Part shown: positions 1 to 14,062 of the stretch, in pieces
Layout: the number at the start of each line of letters is the position of its first letter
Numbering within the stretch: position 1 is the first letter of the stretch
From: Omphalotus guepiniiformis
Taxonomy: Eukaryota; Basidiomycota; Agaricomycetes; Agaricales; Omphalotaceae
Direction of reading: 5' to 3'
Assembly: GCA_028554645.1 (NCBI GenBank)
Contig: JAQOOI010000022.1
Location: 744,001-808,000, forward strand
DNA length: 64,000 nt
Made by a program: the position numbers and the translations under genes
The notes under the pieces: generated by a model
Databases searched by the model: none
What the model was told of the DNA's origin: nothing
What the model saw: only the letters and a program-made list of their open reading frames with translations

Positions 1-3000
1 TGTCCACATTTGCGAGTAGGTTTTCTTTGTGCCTTTTGCTTCGATGCCAGTTACTTATTTCTCACAATCAACTCAGATGCGATCCTTGGTTTTATTTTGA
101 GTCCTATATTACTGGTTTGGGGCTTCATTGCGCCTTTACTTCCTCGCAAAGAGCTTCCCACGAGAACCATCCTGCATGAGTAAGCTTCGATCTATTTTGC
201 ACCCGTGCCAGGGCTGATAACACGTAGGTCGTCCGGCGTGCTAAAACCTGGTGAAATGTGCCTTGTCCTTGGATGTCCTGGAGCGGGCTGCACTACCTTC
301 CTGAGGTCAATTGCCAATCAACGAGAAGGCTATGCTGCGGTCAATGGTAACGTGTTATACGCTGGTATGGATGCCGCCGAGATGGCAAAATACTACAAGG
401 GCGAGGTCGTCTACAACGAAGAGGGTAAGCTCAATGGTGATATTGTGCATAACTCCGTTTAACCCCCCTCGTTAGATGATATTCATATCGCCACGTTGAC
501 GGTTGCTCAGACGCTGAGTTTCGCTTTGTCAACCAAAACCCCTGGTCCCAATGGCCGTCTTCCTGGTATCACTCGCAAGGAATTCGATAGTCAGGTTTTG
601 GAGACTCTGCTCAAAATGCTGAACATCTCACACACCCAAAACACTCTCGTCGGTGATCAATTCGTCCGTGGTGTATCTGGTGGAGAACGCAAACGTGTCA
701 GTATCGCTGAAATGATGTCTACTCGTGCCCGTGTTCAGTGCTGGGATAACTCTACGCGTGGTCTGGATGCCTCCACTGCTTTGGACTTTGCTAAGAGTCT
801 GCGGATTATGACGGACGTCTTGGGTCAAGCCACTTTTGTTACGCTGTAAGTTTTGTCGCAACCAACTCTTGATCTATATCTAATGCCGTGCACTACAGCT
901 ATCAAGCCGGCGAGGGTATCTACGAACTGTTCGACAAGGTCATGGTTTTAGACCAAGGCCGTCAAGTGTTCTTCGGCCCACCCTCTGAAGCTCGGGCTTA
1001 TTTCGAAGGCCTTGGATTCAAGTCTCTTCCTCGTCAGAGTACTCCTGATTACCTCACCGGATGTACGGATCCCAACGAACGGCAATTTGCTCCTGGTCGC
1101 TCTGTCAACGATGTCCCTGCCAGTCCCGAAGCTTTGGAGATCGCTTATCGTTTATCGAAGTATGGCCAGAGCAATGAGGATGCGCTGCAGAAATACAAAC
1201 TGCTCCAATCTACGGACAAAGCTGACCAGGAAGCATTCCGCGCCGCAGTCGCTGACGATAAGAAGAAGGTGACTAGGGTTCTGCTGCGACAAAATTCACT
1301 TGTCTAACAGTCTTCAAAACAACAATATATAGGGTGTATCAAAGAAGAGCCCTTACACTCTCGGATTCACTGGTCAAGTTCGCGCGCTTGTGGTCAGGCA
1401 ATTCCAGCAGAAACTGCAGGATAGGTTCCAGCTATACACGAGTTTCACGCTGTCCACGGTAAATAGTGTTGACTTTAGCGGAAGGAATGCGACGTCTGAT
1501 GCATTGTTCTTAGGTTCTGGGTCTGGTTATTGGAGGCGCTTACTTTGGTTTGCCCACCACCTCAGCTGGTGCTTTCACTAGAGGAGGGTAGGTAAAATCT
1601 ATATGATTATGCCCTCTTTTCTGATGTCCCCTTGTCTAGTTTGATCTTTGCGGCGCTGCTGACAACCTGTCTTGATGCGTTCGTGGAGGTCCGTAGATTG
1701 TATTCATTTGAACAGTGATCGAGTATGTTGACCGCTTGTATAGATGCCTACACAGATGTTGGGAAGGCCTATTCTGCGTAAACAGGTATGCATTGAGTTC
1801 TATGGTGTATGCAGATTGGCTCACCTGCTAGTTGTTTATTTCAGACCAATTATGGAATGTATCGACCGTCCGCCACCGCTATCGCCAACACCCTGTCCGA
1901 CATGCCTTTCTCTGCAGTTCGTGTGTTGATCTTCAATATTGCCGTGTACTTCATGTCAGGTCTCGCCCGGTCAGCTGGGGGATTCTTTGTCTTCCATCTG
2001 TTCAACTACGTCGCCTACCTCACTATGCAAGGGTTCTTCCGAACTTTCGGTTTGCTCTGTACTAACTTCGATTCTGCATTCCGAATTGCAACCTTCTTCA
2101 TTCCTAACTTGTGTGTACCACTTGGTGTCCAAATCTCGAATGATGAGACTGATTACTTGTTTTAGTATCGAATACACCGGCTACATCGAGCCTGTAGACA
2201 GTATGAAGAGATGGTTGTTCTGGATCTACTATATCAACCCCATCGCATATGGTAAGTATTGGTCCTCGACCTCCTTACTCGGTTACATCTGACGCGGATT
2301 TGTAGCCTGGCAAGGTCTTATGGAAAACGAGTTTATGCGACTGCAGTTAACGTGCGATGGCAACTACATCGTGCCACGTAACGGGGGTGTATTGAACAAC
2401 TATCCGTAAGTGGTCCGAGTCATCTGTACAAACTCGATTTGATGTAATTACAGTGAGGGCCTTGGTCCTAACCAAGTCTGCACCCTGTTCGGTGCTCAAG
2501 GCGGAAGTACTCAGATCGCGGGCTCTGCCTACGTCACTGCCGGTTATGGAATCTTTGTGAGCGATCTATGGAGGCGATGCTTTGTAGTCCTCGTCGGCTT
2601 TTTCATTGCGTTCCAAGTCACTCAAGTCATTGCCTTGGAGTTCTTCCCGGTATGCACCTCGCACTCGTTGTTCCATACCCTCGCTGAGTTCCGTTTCAGC
2701 GATACAACAGTGGTTCGGGATTCAGTGTGTTCGCCAAAGAAAATGCCGAGACCAAGCATGCCAACGAGGTTCTTCGTGAGAAGAAGGCAAAGCGCTCTCA
2801 ACAGACCCAAGCGGAGAAGGAAAGATTAATGGACGCGCAGAACACTAAGGTCGAGTTGGAAAAGCAGGGCGAGCAGCGCTATAGGAAGACCTTTTCCTGG
2901 GAGAATCTTAACTATACCGTACCTGTTCCCGGTGGAACTCGTCGCCTGCTCCACGATGTCAACGGTTATGTGAAGCCTGGTACTTTGACTGCTCTCATGG

Positions 3001-5321
3001 GTGCTAGTGGAGCTGGTATGTTTATTTCCAGTGAACGTAGTTGGTGTCGCAGCTGCTAAGATTATGGTAGGTAAAACAACCTGTTTGGATGTGCTAGCTC
3101 AGAGGAAGAACATCGGTGTCATTACCGGTGACATTCTGGTCGACGGTCGGCCTCTGGCTTCGGACTTTGCTCGAGGGACAGCTTACGGTTTGTTTCTGAC
3201 CCACTTGTTACTGGAATATATTCATTGACTTTGTTCGCCTACAGCTGAACAAATGGACGTCCACGAGGGTGAGTCGGAAGTTTTATAAGCGTGCACATTT
3301 CATGATAACGGGTGCTATCTTAAAGGCACTGCAACTGTTCGGGAGGCCATGCGATTCTCAGCTTATCTGCGGCAGCCGGCGGAAGTTTCTATCGAAGAGA
3401 AGAACGCATATGTCGAAGAAATCATTGAGCTGCTTGAGCTGCAGGACTTGACGGAAGCCATCGTATATACTCTTGGTGTCGAGGCTCGCAAACGACTTAC
3501 CATTGGTGTTGAACTCGCCAGTAAACCGGAGCTCCTCCTGTTCTTGGATGAACCCACTTCTGGTCTTGACGCGCAGAGTGCCTGGAACTTGGTCCGTTTC
3601 TTGCGCAAGCTCGCTGACCAAGGCCAGGCTATTCTTTGCACAATTCATCAGCCTTCTTCTCTTCTGTTCGAGAGCTTTGATCGTTTGCTCCTCCTTGAGC
3701 GAGGCGGTGAGACTGTGTACTTCGGTGATATCGGCTCTGACTCGCACATTCTGCGCGATTATTTCGCTCGTTACGGTGCTATTTGCCCTTCCAATGTTAA
3801 CCCTGCTGAGTACATGCTCGAAGCCATCGGCGCTGGTGTTACTCCTCGTGTCGGTGACCGTGATTGGAAGGATATTTGGCTTGACTCGCCTGAATGTGCG
3901 ACTGTCAGAGCTGAGATTGCTGCCATCAAGGAGCGTGGTTTGGCAAGGCCGGTTTCTGATCAGAAGGAATTAGCTACCTGTTTGTGTTCAATTTTGGCTC
4001 AGTAGATTTTTTACTGAAATTGCCCTGTCTAGACGCGACGTCTTTCCTCTATCAGCTCAAGGTTGTGGTTCAGCGTAACAACTTGGCTCTATGGCGTTCG
4101 CCCGATTACATCTTCACTCGCTTGTTTGTCTGCGCCTTCATCTCTCTTTGGGTTTCTCTCTCCTTCCTGCAACTTGGCACCAGTCTTAGAGATCTTCAAT
4201 TCCGTGTATTTGCAATGTAAGTATCAGTTCCGTCGTGGCGTTTTTACCACCGGATTGACGATCGAAACTTGTAGTTTCTGGGTTGCTGTCCTTCCTGCTA
4301 TCATCATGTCTCAGATCGAGCCTATGTTCATCAACAACAGACGTATCTTCATCCGAGGTAAAAATCTTTCTACGCGAAAGTAGATCATATACTGAATTCC
4401 CGAGACAGAATCTTCCAGTCGGATCTACTCTCCCTACGTTTTCGCTGTCGGACAACTGCTTGGCGAAATCCCTTACAACGTTCTTTGCGGCATTGTCTAC
4501 TGGGTTCTGATGGTAGGTTTTGTTCTAGTACGCTCGATGCTGTAACTCATAGCGTTTTTAGGTCTACCCTCTAGGCTTCGGTCAGGGCTCCGCTGGCACT
4601 AACGGTACTGGCTTCCAGTTGCTTGTCGTCATCTTCATGATGCTGTTCGGTGTTTCCTTTGGACAGTTCATCGCAGCCATTTCGCCTAGTGTGCAAGTTG
4701 CTGTGCTGTTCAACCCGTTCATCGGATTGGTGTTGACTACGTTCTGTGGTGTCACTATTCCATACCCGAGCATGATCAAGTTCTGGAGAGCGTGGTTATA
4801 CCAGTTGAACCCTTACACGCGTACTCTCGCCGCAATGGTTTCGACCGAGCTCGTGTAAGCTTGTTTTGTCTGACCTTGTGTGTCATGTTAACGTGGTTTC
4901 TATCTACAGTGGGCTGCCCATTCGTTGCAAGTCTGATGAGTTCAATGTGTTCACCCCTCCTGCCGGTCAGACCTGCGGAGAATGGGCTAACAGCTTCGTG
5001 ACTGCATTCGGAGGTTACCTGGCCGATCCTTCCGCTACCGACGAGTGCCAGTACTGTCAATACAAACTGGGAGACGAGTTCTTCACACCATTAAACATAA
5101 GTTTCTCCAACCGGTGGAGGGATGTTTGGGTTCTTTTCGCCTTTTTCGGTAAGTTTGCATAGTTGCAAGTCGAAGTAATCTGCTGAAATCGTGTGCTGTC
5201 TAGTTTTCAACGTGTTATGCACTATCGGTGAGTACTAACCACAGACCACAGAATAGACCAATTTGTTCTGATTATGATACTTCTAGTTGCTTCTCGATTA
5301 CTCAGATATGCCAAGCGGTGA
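1..5321 (+). CDS. PDR-type (ABCG) ABC efflux transporter, 5' end cut by window
   Basis: Full-size fungal pleiotropic drug resistance pump of the plasma membrane, order NBD-TMD-NBD-TMD; the family exports drugs and lipids using ATP. I trace about 23 exons (77-179, 228-424, 476-845, 899-1268, 1333-1458 and so on to 5257-5321). NBD1 has the degenerate PDR Walker [11 protein letters not shown] (Cys in place of Lys), signature [11 protein letters not shown] and Walker B with CWDN. NBD2 has a normal Walker A GASGAGKTT (split by the intron after 3015), a degenerate signature ([10 protein letters not shown]) and Walker [16 protein letters not shown]. These asymmetric sites are normal for the family. 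TMD1 lies around 1400-2650, including [17 protein letters not shown]2 runs from about 4035 to the C-terminal hydrophobic helix before the TGA at 5319. The N-terminus is upstream of the window. Substrate unknown. Exons at 1640-1688, 1744-1785 and 3245-3268 are very short. The splice at 2110/2166 is the least certain. Confidence 0.95.
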
Positions 5322-5744
5322 TACATACCAACTTTGCAATTCGTTATAGACTAATAGCGTCGCTATTTCATGAGTATTCCAGCACGATAAGTACGACAGT
5401 ATCCAGAAAAGTATCCAGCTGTATTTTTGGTCCATTTCAACTTTTTGTCTCGCGCAAGATTCCATAGATTGCTTAGATTTACGATTATAATGCTACCGCT
5501 GTCACATTCATTCCTACATTCATATATAGTACCATGCATCGTATCCACATACTTAGTGTCTGCAATATTATTGCCATTTTTCTTGAACTTCGTACAAGTT
5601 AACCGCCGGGAATTGCACAAATTTCCATGGAGGCCGGCCGGCGCTAGTACTGTAGCACTGTAGCACACGTGGTCACGTGATTATAGTTGAATTCGGACGC
5701 GTTTCGTGACGGTGGCTAAGTTCCTCATTACTTTACCTTGGAGA
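5322..5744 (+). promoter_or_regulatory. Intergenic and upstream region of the ASE1 gene with paired CACGTG boxes
   Basis: This 423-bp gap follows the ABC pump and precedes the MAP65 start. It contains two CACGTG hexamers (5666-5671 and 5674-5679), the second inside the palindrome TCACGTGA, 65-80 bp before the ATG. CACGTG is the core site of bHLH factors (Cbf1/SREBP/Pho4-like); use here is inference. No coding sequence is supported. Confidence 0.45.
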
Positions 5745-8289
5745 ATGACTTCTTCATCTGCTCTGCTCACATCTCTACTTAATACTTTACACTCTCATCT
5801 TCAATCTCAAACCGAACTTTTGCCCACTTTTCATGCCCAGCTTGGTCTGCCACCAACAGCACTCGAGGATGACTTACAGAAGCTTCAACACACCCTCATG
5901 GAAAGCGTCGAGAGCCAGGTTGACTCTCGGAGGAAGGAAGTAGAATGCTGGTTAGGGAAATGCGACTCTGTTGAAGTCGAATGCATGAAGTATGCGAAAG
6001 CTCTAGGAGGAAACATCAAAGCTACAGGTAGTAGCATTGCCGAGCTCAGGAAGGAGCAGATGCTCCCGAGAAGATATGAAATGGCCTCAGAATATCAAGA
6101 GAAATTACGACAAGTGAGCTGCGGCATATCATGATTGCTCTCCGACTCTAAACTGTTGCTCTGTCTCAGCTGTATCATTCTAAATTAGAACAACTGACGA
6201 ACCTGATCAATCGTCTCAGCACCCTCGCCAGATCCCTCGACCGCGATTTTTATTCTCATGATATCCTTGAAGCTACACCTGCTGCAGAGGATGATGACTC
6301 GATATCTCTGAAGGATGTCACACCTGAGCGATTCTCTAAACTGGAGAAAGAACTAGTGCGGGGGAAGAGTGAAGTCGTAAGTGCAATTTATGTATAGAAG
6401 TATCTTGGCTCATTAACGTCCCTCAGGCCAAACGACTGAATCAACTTTCAAATCTTTTCGTACAGATTGATTGGCTGTATACCGAACTTGGCATCATACC
6501 ACCATCACTGGAAGATTTAGATACTCTACCCTCACCACCATTAACATCTTCAAGTTCTCGATCCACGTCTCTTCATCCGCCTTCTGATCCCTTCACTATC
6601 TCAGTATCCACTCCGACACCATCCTCGCGCACCTCCAAAACACACACTCCGTTACTTATTGCTGACGATGAAGACACGTCTGACGTAGCGTACCAACGAA
6701 TTTTTGCTACATTTGTGGCACGAGTGGATGAAGCCGAAGCTGAAGGGCGCGCACCGTCAAGTGGAACTTCTACCTCCACGCCAATAGGCCTCAACTCAGT
6801 AGACCCAACACCTTCTCTACTTTCATGGGCTTCCACTTTACGGGGGTCGTTGGAGGACACTAAACGCCGGCGGGAAGCTCATATCCAGGCGATGTATGAT
6901 CAACTCGAAGCGCTCTGGCGACGGTTAGGTGTAGCAGAACCAGACATGGATGCATTTGTCGACATGAATCGAGGGAGTACCGAGGAGTGTGTGAGGGCCT
7001 ACGAGGAGGAGCTAGAGAGAATGTTAGAACTGAAGAGAGAAAGAATGGGGGTTTTCATTGGGAGCGCAAGGGCGGAGATACAGAAGCTGTGGGATGAGCT
7101 GATGACTGGGGAAGAGGAACAAGGCGCTTTCGGTGCTTTTGTTGATGGTAAGCTAGTATATGTGATGGTCTCCTTCGTATGCTGATCATGTTTGCAGACG
7201 AGCATACCGAAGAACTCCTTTTGATCCACGAGGAAGAGATCAGAAAGTTGAAAGAAGAAAAGCGAATTAAAGCACCTCTCCTGGCGAGCATCAGGAAGTA
7301 CTTTGATATTTGTGAGGAGGAGAAGGAGTTAGCTGCTGCTGCCAACGATCAAACGCGACTTCTCGGGAGAGGCTCGCGGGATCCAGGAAGACTGCTGCGT
7401 GAAGAGAAGATGAGGAAAAGGGTCAGCAAAGAGAAACCTAGAGTGAGTACGCATTGAACCATGATCGCTCAGAACTAACTAACGAAGTGCTTGTTTAATT
7501 TAGCTTGAACAAGACCTGCTAGCAACTATACCTGCATGGGAACAGGAGACTGACCGGCCTTTCCTTGTACACGGAGAGAGTATCCTCCGCATTCTCATGG
7601 AGACAGTTAGTGCAGCTGACCAAGAGAACAAGCGGCGACCTCCCAGAGCAGGCTCTGTTCCTCCCCGCGCTACCACCCCCGTCAGTCAATCAAGCCACAG
7701 TGGTTATATGCCCAAAGGCGTGGTAACGCCTGCTGTGAGATCTGCACCTGGAGGCGCAAATTCGGCGCCAAACAAGCGGACGAAGTACGGAGACGACTTA
7801 ATGCAATCTCGTAGCAGCCACAGAGCCCCACTTGGTGCTTCCAGAGGCTCAAATAACACTCAGGGACATGCGCAGAGGAGGGACGTTTCGCCATCAAAGA
7901 TACCCGGAAGCAGGTCGAGTCACTCGGTGACTTCATCGTTACCTAGACCCATAGCGATGCCAGTCCCTAAACCTGGGACACAACACCATGCCCTAGGTCA
8001 TGGGCGGGTTCCGACTGGAGGCATCTTTACCTTCGGAGTCGCAGGTGGAAATACGGCGTCCGGCGGGGCATTCCCCATAGGCATACGAAGTGCATCGTCT
8101 GCAGCTACGAAGGGTCTTGGCGAGTCTCGCTATGCGAGCGGAAAGTTTGCTGAGAGGAAAGCTTCGAGAGCGCGAAGAGAGAGCTTCAGACCTCGGCCCA
8201 GTACTGATGGGGACCTAGGGGCAAGTGTGGGTGTGTCGCGTTGGGCGACGAGAGGTTTCTCGGACGTGAAGGAAGAAGAAGATTATTGA
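5745..8289 (+). CDS. ASE1: ASE1/PRC1/MAP65 family microtubule-bundling protein
   Basis: Predicted 775-residue homodimeric crosslinker of antiparallel microtubules in the spindle midzone, needed for anaphase spindle elongation and cytokinesis (family knowledge). Exons 5745-6113, 6170-6376, 6427-7147, 7198-7442, 7504-8289, all GT-AG and in frame. The N-terminal half is helical (coiled coil dimer and rod). The conserved spectrin-like microtubule-binding block follows, with KLWDELMTGEEEQ, a TEELL...HEEEI segment, the KAPLL..IRKYFDICEEE stretch, DQTRLLGRGSRDPGRLLREEK and the RPFLVHGE motif. The C-terminus (about residues 540-775) is basic, Ser/Pro/Arg-rich and low complexity, as expected of the regulated tail that carries Cdk sites and adds affinity for microtubules. 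The start is the first ATG in frame; the open frame just upstream has only a GTG. Downstream neighbour MCR1 is convergent. Confidence 0.93.
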
Positions 8290-8862
8290 TCTTGCAGTGC
8301 AGAGATCTGACTATGAATGACTTTGAGTATGTACAGTATCGTTTCCTTTTGATCTTTGATCATTTTTATAATCTGGGCCTCGAGTATGCTTGTATTATCT
8401 AGAACTGTTATGCCTGTCTTATGGATTATACGTTAAGTTAAATTTGATGACTTTATGAGAGTAGCCTAGCTATGCGTGTAAATATTCGTATGGAATCGTT
8501 AGTGCTTCGATGTCTTGACTTAGCGGTTCAGGCTGAGTCTGTCTCACTGCGAATGTTCCGAGTCTTGGCAGACTCAGTGTAATGTCTCTTTTCGGAGCAG
8601 AAATGAACGACCTTCGCCTCACCTTTCTAGACTTCTGAAGTGTTCAGACAAGTTGATGTGCATAAATACCTTCAAGCTAATTCGTCTTTGTGATTTGTAC
8701 AGAAAACTTCTTTGAATATTTTTTATTTGATACAGGTACCACAACTAGATATTGCCAACCCAACTTTTTGAAAGCCAGTCTAAATGGTTAGATAGTCTGT
8801 ACATCTATAGATACGATTTTGAGTGACAGATTGCGACCTGAACGTCTATTGTTGTGTTTTGT
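8290..8862. other. Intergenic region between convergent ASE1 and MCR1
   Basis: AT-rich 3' flanks of two convergent genes. No open frame with recognisable content on either strand; it presumably holds both 3' UTRs and polyadenylation signals. Confidence 0.6.
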
Positions 8863-10224
8863 TCAGAATTTGTATACCTGTTGATGCATATGAGCCATCG
8901 GATCCTCATTTGAGAAATACAAAGCCAATACCTGATCCTCGGTATATCCGAGTTCCTTGAGTACACCGCCTAATTCACCTTGCTTCATGCCAGCCTTCTT
9001 ACCAGCGAGCGCAGACACTTGTCCCGGTGGTCCTAAGGTTTGCCGGTGAGATTACGAATTTAAACAAAGATGGGACAAGCGTACCACAAACAAACACCTT
9101 AACCTTCTCGTTCAGACTGGGAGCCGCGACATACTTCTGGATTACATCCTTTGAGACGTAACCGGTGACACCAGTCCAACCTTGCGGGGGTTTATCTAGA
9201 GCATAGATAACGTCAAACTTGCTCGGGTATTTCTTCTTGAGGTCATCGAGCTCTGAGCGCAGGAGAATATCAGCCTCAGTGACGTTGGAGAACACTAGGG
9301 TAAATTTGGTGCGATTTGAGGGGGAGGCAAGGGCATGTGTAACGATTTGGTACAGGGGAGTGCTGAAAGCACACTTATGTGAGAAATGACCTAAAGGCAA
9401 CATGGGTAACACGCTTACATTCCGCTTCCTCCTCCAATGAGGGCGACTTCCTCGAATTCATTCACTAAGTAACACAGTGTAAGTGGCGATCAAGGGATGC
9501 ATGACATAAATCATTCCTTACTCTTCCAAGGCCATTTTGGAATGGGACCCTTTATAGCAAGAGTGTCACCTTCCTATGTAAGCAGGACTATGTCAGAGCC
9601 TTGTCCAGGATGAATAAGATGCCGCGTCACCTTCAACTCGTGAATGTACTTGGAGGCATTGCCATTGTCGTATTTCTTAACAAGGAAAGTGAGCTCTCCC
9701 TTCTGCTCCGAAGGGGAGATAGGCGTGTAGGGACGGATTATAGGTTTGCCCTTGTCGTCCTTCAAAGCCTCAGGGTCCGAAGACTTCACGATAACACAAG
9801 AAGACACAGGAAGCAGCGAGGCTTCGTTGTTAGGGAGCTCAAAGACGAACCTGAAAGTTAAGACGAATCAGCCCATATAAGACGCGTCATTCGAAGAAAT
9901 AACGAACTCGGACGTATTGTGGTTGTACGGTTTGATCTTCTTAAGCTTGAAGTCGATGAACTTCTCCGGGTCAAGAGGGCTTTTTTCCTGTGAAACAGTC
10001 TTCCCCGAGAAGTTCAGGTAGTAGTATCCTCCTAGCCCGACTGTGCCTGCACCAATAAGATACAGAGGCAAGTTGGATTTCTTGGCTGCAGCTTCCGTAG
10101 CATAACTACGACGAGCAGTTCGCAAAAATTGGGTACGAGCCTAGAATTGGTATTAGAAAAAGTTTGGGACGTCTGAGAAGATACTTACAATGGAACGTGT
10201 AGAAGCAGTAGCAAAGAAAGACAT
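8863..10224 (-). CDS. MCR1: NADH-cytochrome b5 reductase, mitochondrial type
   Basis: Predicted 326-residue FAD enzyme that passes electrons from NADH to cytochrome b5 or other acceptors; fungal Mcr1 sits in the mitochondrial outer membrane and intermembrane space. Eight exons on the minus strand: 10189-10224, 9908-10140, 9631-9850, 9522-9573, 9419-9464, 9085-9362, 8932-9032, 8863-8877. The N-terminus is Arg/Ser/Thr-rich, like a mitochondrial presequence, followed by a hydrophobic anchor (LYLIGAGTVGLGGYYYL). The FAD-binding motif RPYTPIS, the flavin/NADH motif GGGSGITP (split by an intron) and VFVCGPPG near the C-terminus are all present. The last exon is only 15 nt and encodes the typical family ending VYKF; the preceding 54-bp intron is a stop-free multiple of three. 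It is divergent from HOG1 and shares a 345-bp promoter region with it. Confidence 0.95.
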
Positions 10225-10569
10225 GATGACTGTTTTATTCAGAAATTCGACTCTTTATGCTTACGCACGTGCCTGTAGTCAGCAGACTAAGGGAGAGCAA
10301 CCACTGAGTGACGTCATGCGTTGGATAACTCCAATAAAAAATTGTTTTTGGAAAATAACCATTTATTTCCAAGATAGTAAGATCGCTGCTCATCGTTTCC
10401 GACGACGTTGAAGCATCTACATTTTACCCCTTCACGATTTCCTCAGGCGCTGACCCAATCGCCCGCACTTACATCGGCTCCTCATTCTAATCAATTTTCT
10501 GTGCCTTTTCGGTTCTTATTCTCTCTTCTTCTACCCTGATCCCGAACTTCGGATTCTTGACGACTCGCA
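10225..10569. promoter_or_regulatory. Shared divergent promoter region of MCR1 and HOG1
   Basis: The 345 bp between the start codons of two divergently transcribed genes must contain both promoters and 5' UTRs. The HOG1 side has pyrimidine-rich tracts (ttctctcttcttctaccc) just before the ATG, common in basidiomycete promoters. I do not identify a specific factor site. Confidence 0.5.
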
Positions 10570-12457
<1,888 letters not shown>

Positions 12458-13540
12458 GGTATAGGCTGGTCTATTCGCGGAGGTATTGCATTCCATTTTC
12501 CCTTGGTTTCCTTTTTTTTTTTACCCGACTGCAATACTCCGTCCCGTCTCTCTCGCCAGCGTCGTGGAGTCCTCGCCTGTTTTTTCATGGCTGCATATAA
12601 GATACCTACTTTATTAGCTTTAGACAGCTCTGCTTCCTTTTGCTTAAATATGTTTACTTGCCCAGTCGTTCTCTTACCCAATACACGGACTGTTTTCATT
12701 CCTCATATGTCTTCCATAATCCCTTCACTCATTCCTGTCTGATAATTTCGATTACGGACGTCCGCAACTCCCTCCTCTTCTCTCCGGTTTACGGGCCTTT
12801 TCACTTCTATTCTGTCGACTGGCAGTTTCATGATCACGATTTCTCCTTCCCGCAACCTCTACGGTTGACCCGTCATACACATCCCTTCCCTTTTAATTCT
12901 GATTCAAGTTTTCCGATTGTTTATTATCTGTAAGACTAGCTATCAAGTAAGAAGTAAAGTAGTAGTCTAAACGAACTGTAACTCGCCACGAAACCTATAC
13001 ACGACGTTATTCTGGCTTTCGTCCTGTCGTTGACTTTGTATAGAACACATTCCTCCGCACCTGCTTCTGTACGAGGTTGATGGCGCGTCGACTGAAGTCT
13101 TACAGGTCCCTGTCCCTACATAGTTGCCATCCACTTCTCTTGCCGAGAAGCCGAGCATATGCAACCTCTCAAGAATTCAAGAATTCAAACACTCCTGTTA
13201 CCGCTGTGCAATGGCTCCTAATGGCTCCTGGCTCCTGGTTAGTTCAGAGTTGCTTCGAGTTGACAATCTCAAACTGCAGTAGAAGAAAGAACGCTCATGG
13301 GAAAGCCGGGTAAAGAAGCTCGGGACTCAGAAGTCAGAAGGGGAACTTCTGAACCACTCCGACTATTCATCATGATGCACGGCTGGCGAGTAACAGTAAA
13401 CGTTTGAACACTTTGTCTAGATGCTTCAGGGACCGATTCGGAGCTTGACCTCTCCCTTATGCTCGCAAGTGACGCCGAAGTACTGAAGATTTTAATGGAA
13501 CTTCTGATTTTTTAATACTTACACATGTATATCATTAAAG

Positions 13541-13587
<47 letters not shown>

Positions 13588-13588
13588 C
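13541..13588. repeat. (AAC)16 microsatellite
   Basis: Sixteen uninterrupted AAC units can be read directly. The minus-strand open frame over it encodes only a poly-Val artefact. It may be a remnant of a retroelement tail or simple slippage DNA. Confidence 0.95.
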
Positions 13589-13704
13589 CACCACACCCCA
13601 AAAACCCCAGCCCCTGCCACTGCTCAGTTTCTCGTGCTCTGCGTCTAAAAATCTCTTAAATATCCCGTTCTTAGAACTAAGGAAAACCGTCCCAAACAAG
13701 CTGT

Positions 13705-13757
13705 AAAAAAAAAAAAAAAACATCCGAATCACTGCAAAAAAAAAAAAAAAAAAAAAC
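13705..13757. repeat. Two poly(A) tracts
   Basis: Two runs of A, 16 nt at 13705-13720 and about 21 nt at 13736-13757, are separated by a 15-bp spacer. They lie at the 5' side of the LINE remnant and could be tails of earlier insertions. Exact lengths of such runs are error-prone in assemblies. Confidence 0.85.
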
Positions 13758-14062
13758 CTCCGTTCGCTAAGAACTATTCTAGAAAACTCTCAAAATAAAT
13801 CCGGTTATCGGCCTGGGCTATGTTGCCGAACGAGGACGAGCCGATGCTGGCGAAAACACGGTCAACGCCACTGCCGAAACCCCCCTCCACTCCAACCACC
13901 CCAACGAAAAACGACCCTGCCCTGCAGATGAATCCGAAAAGCTGCCCGTGTTCACTCTCGAAAACCCAATGCATTCCTTGCGAACGTCCTTGACTCTCCC
14001 TCGACTCCTCGTAGCCGAATGGTCGCTGTGAGACCCGTTGGAAATGAAACTGATAATTCGCG

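Larger units (their letters stand above)
12458..13769. other. Long intergenic region downstream of HOG1
   Basis: About 1.3 kb without a supported gene. The first 400 bp are T/C-rich 3' flank of HOG1. Short local duplications occur (agaattcaagaattca, atggctcct repeats near 13170-13230). From 13541 it holds an (AAC)n microsatellite and two poly(A) runs, listed separately, that lead into the LINE remnant. Open frames here have no recognisable protein content. Confidence 0.55.

Noticed and set aside
13535..13732. Minus-strand frame with a poly-Val run
   Set aside because: Translation of the (AAC)n microsatellite and poly(A) flank; not a protein.
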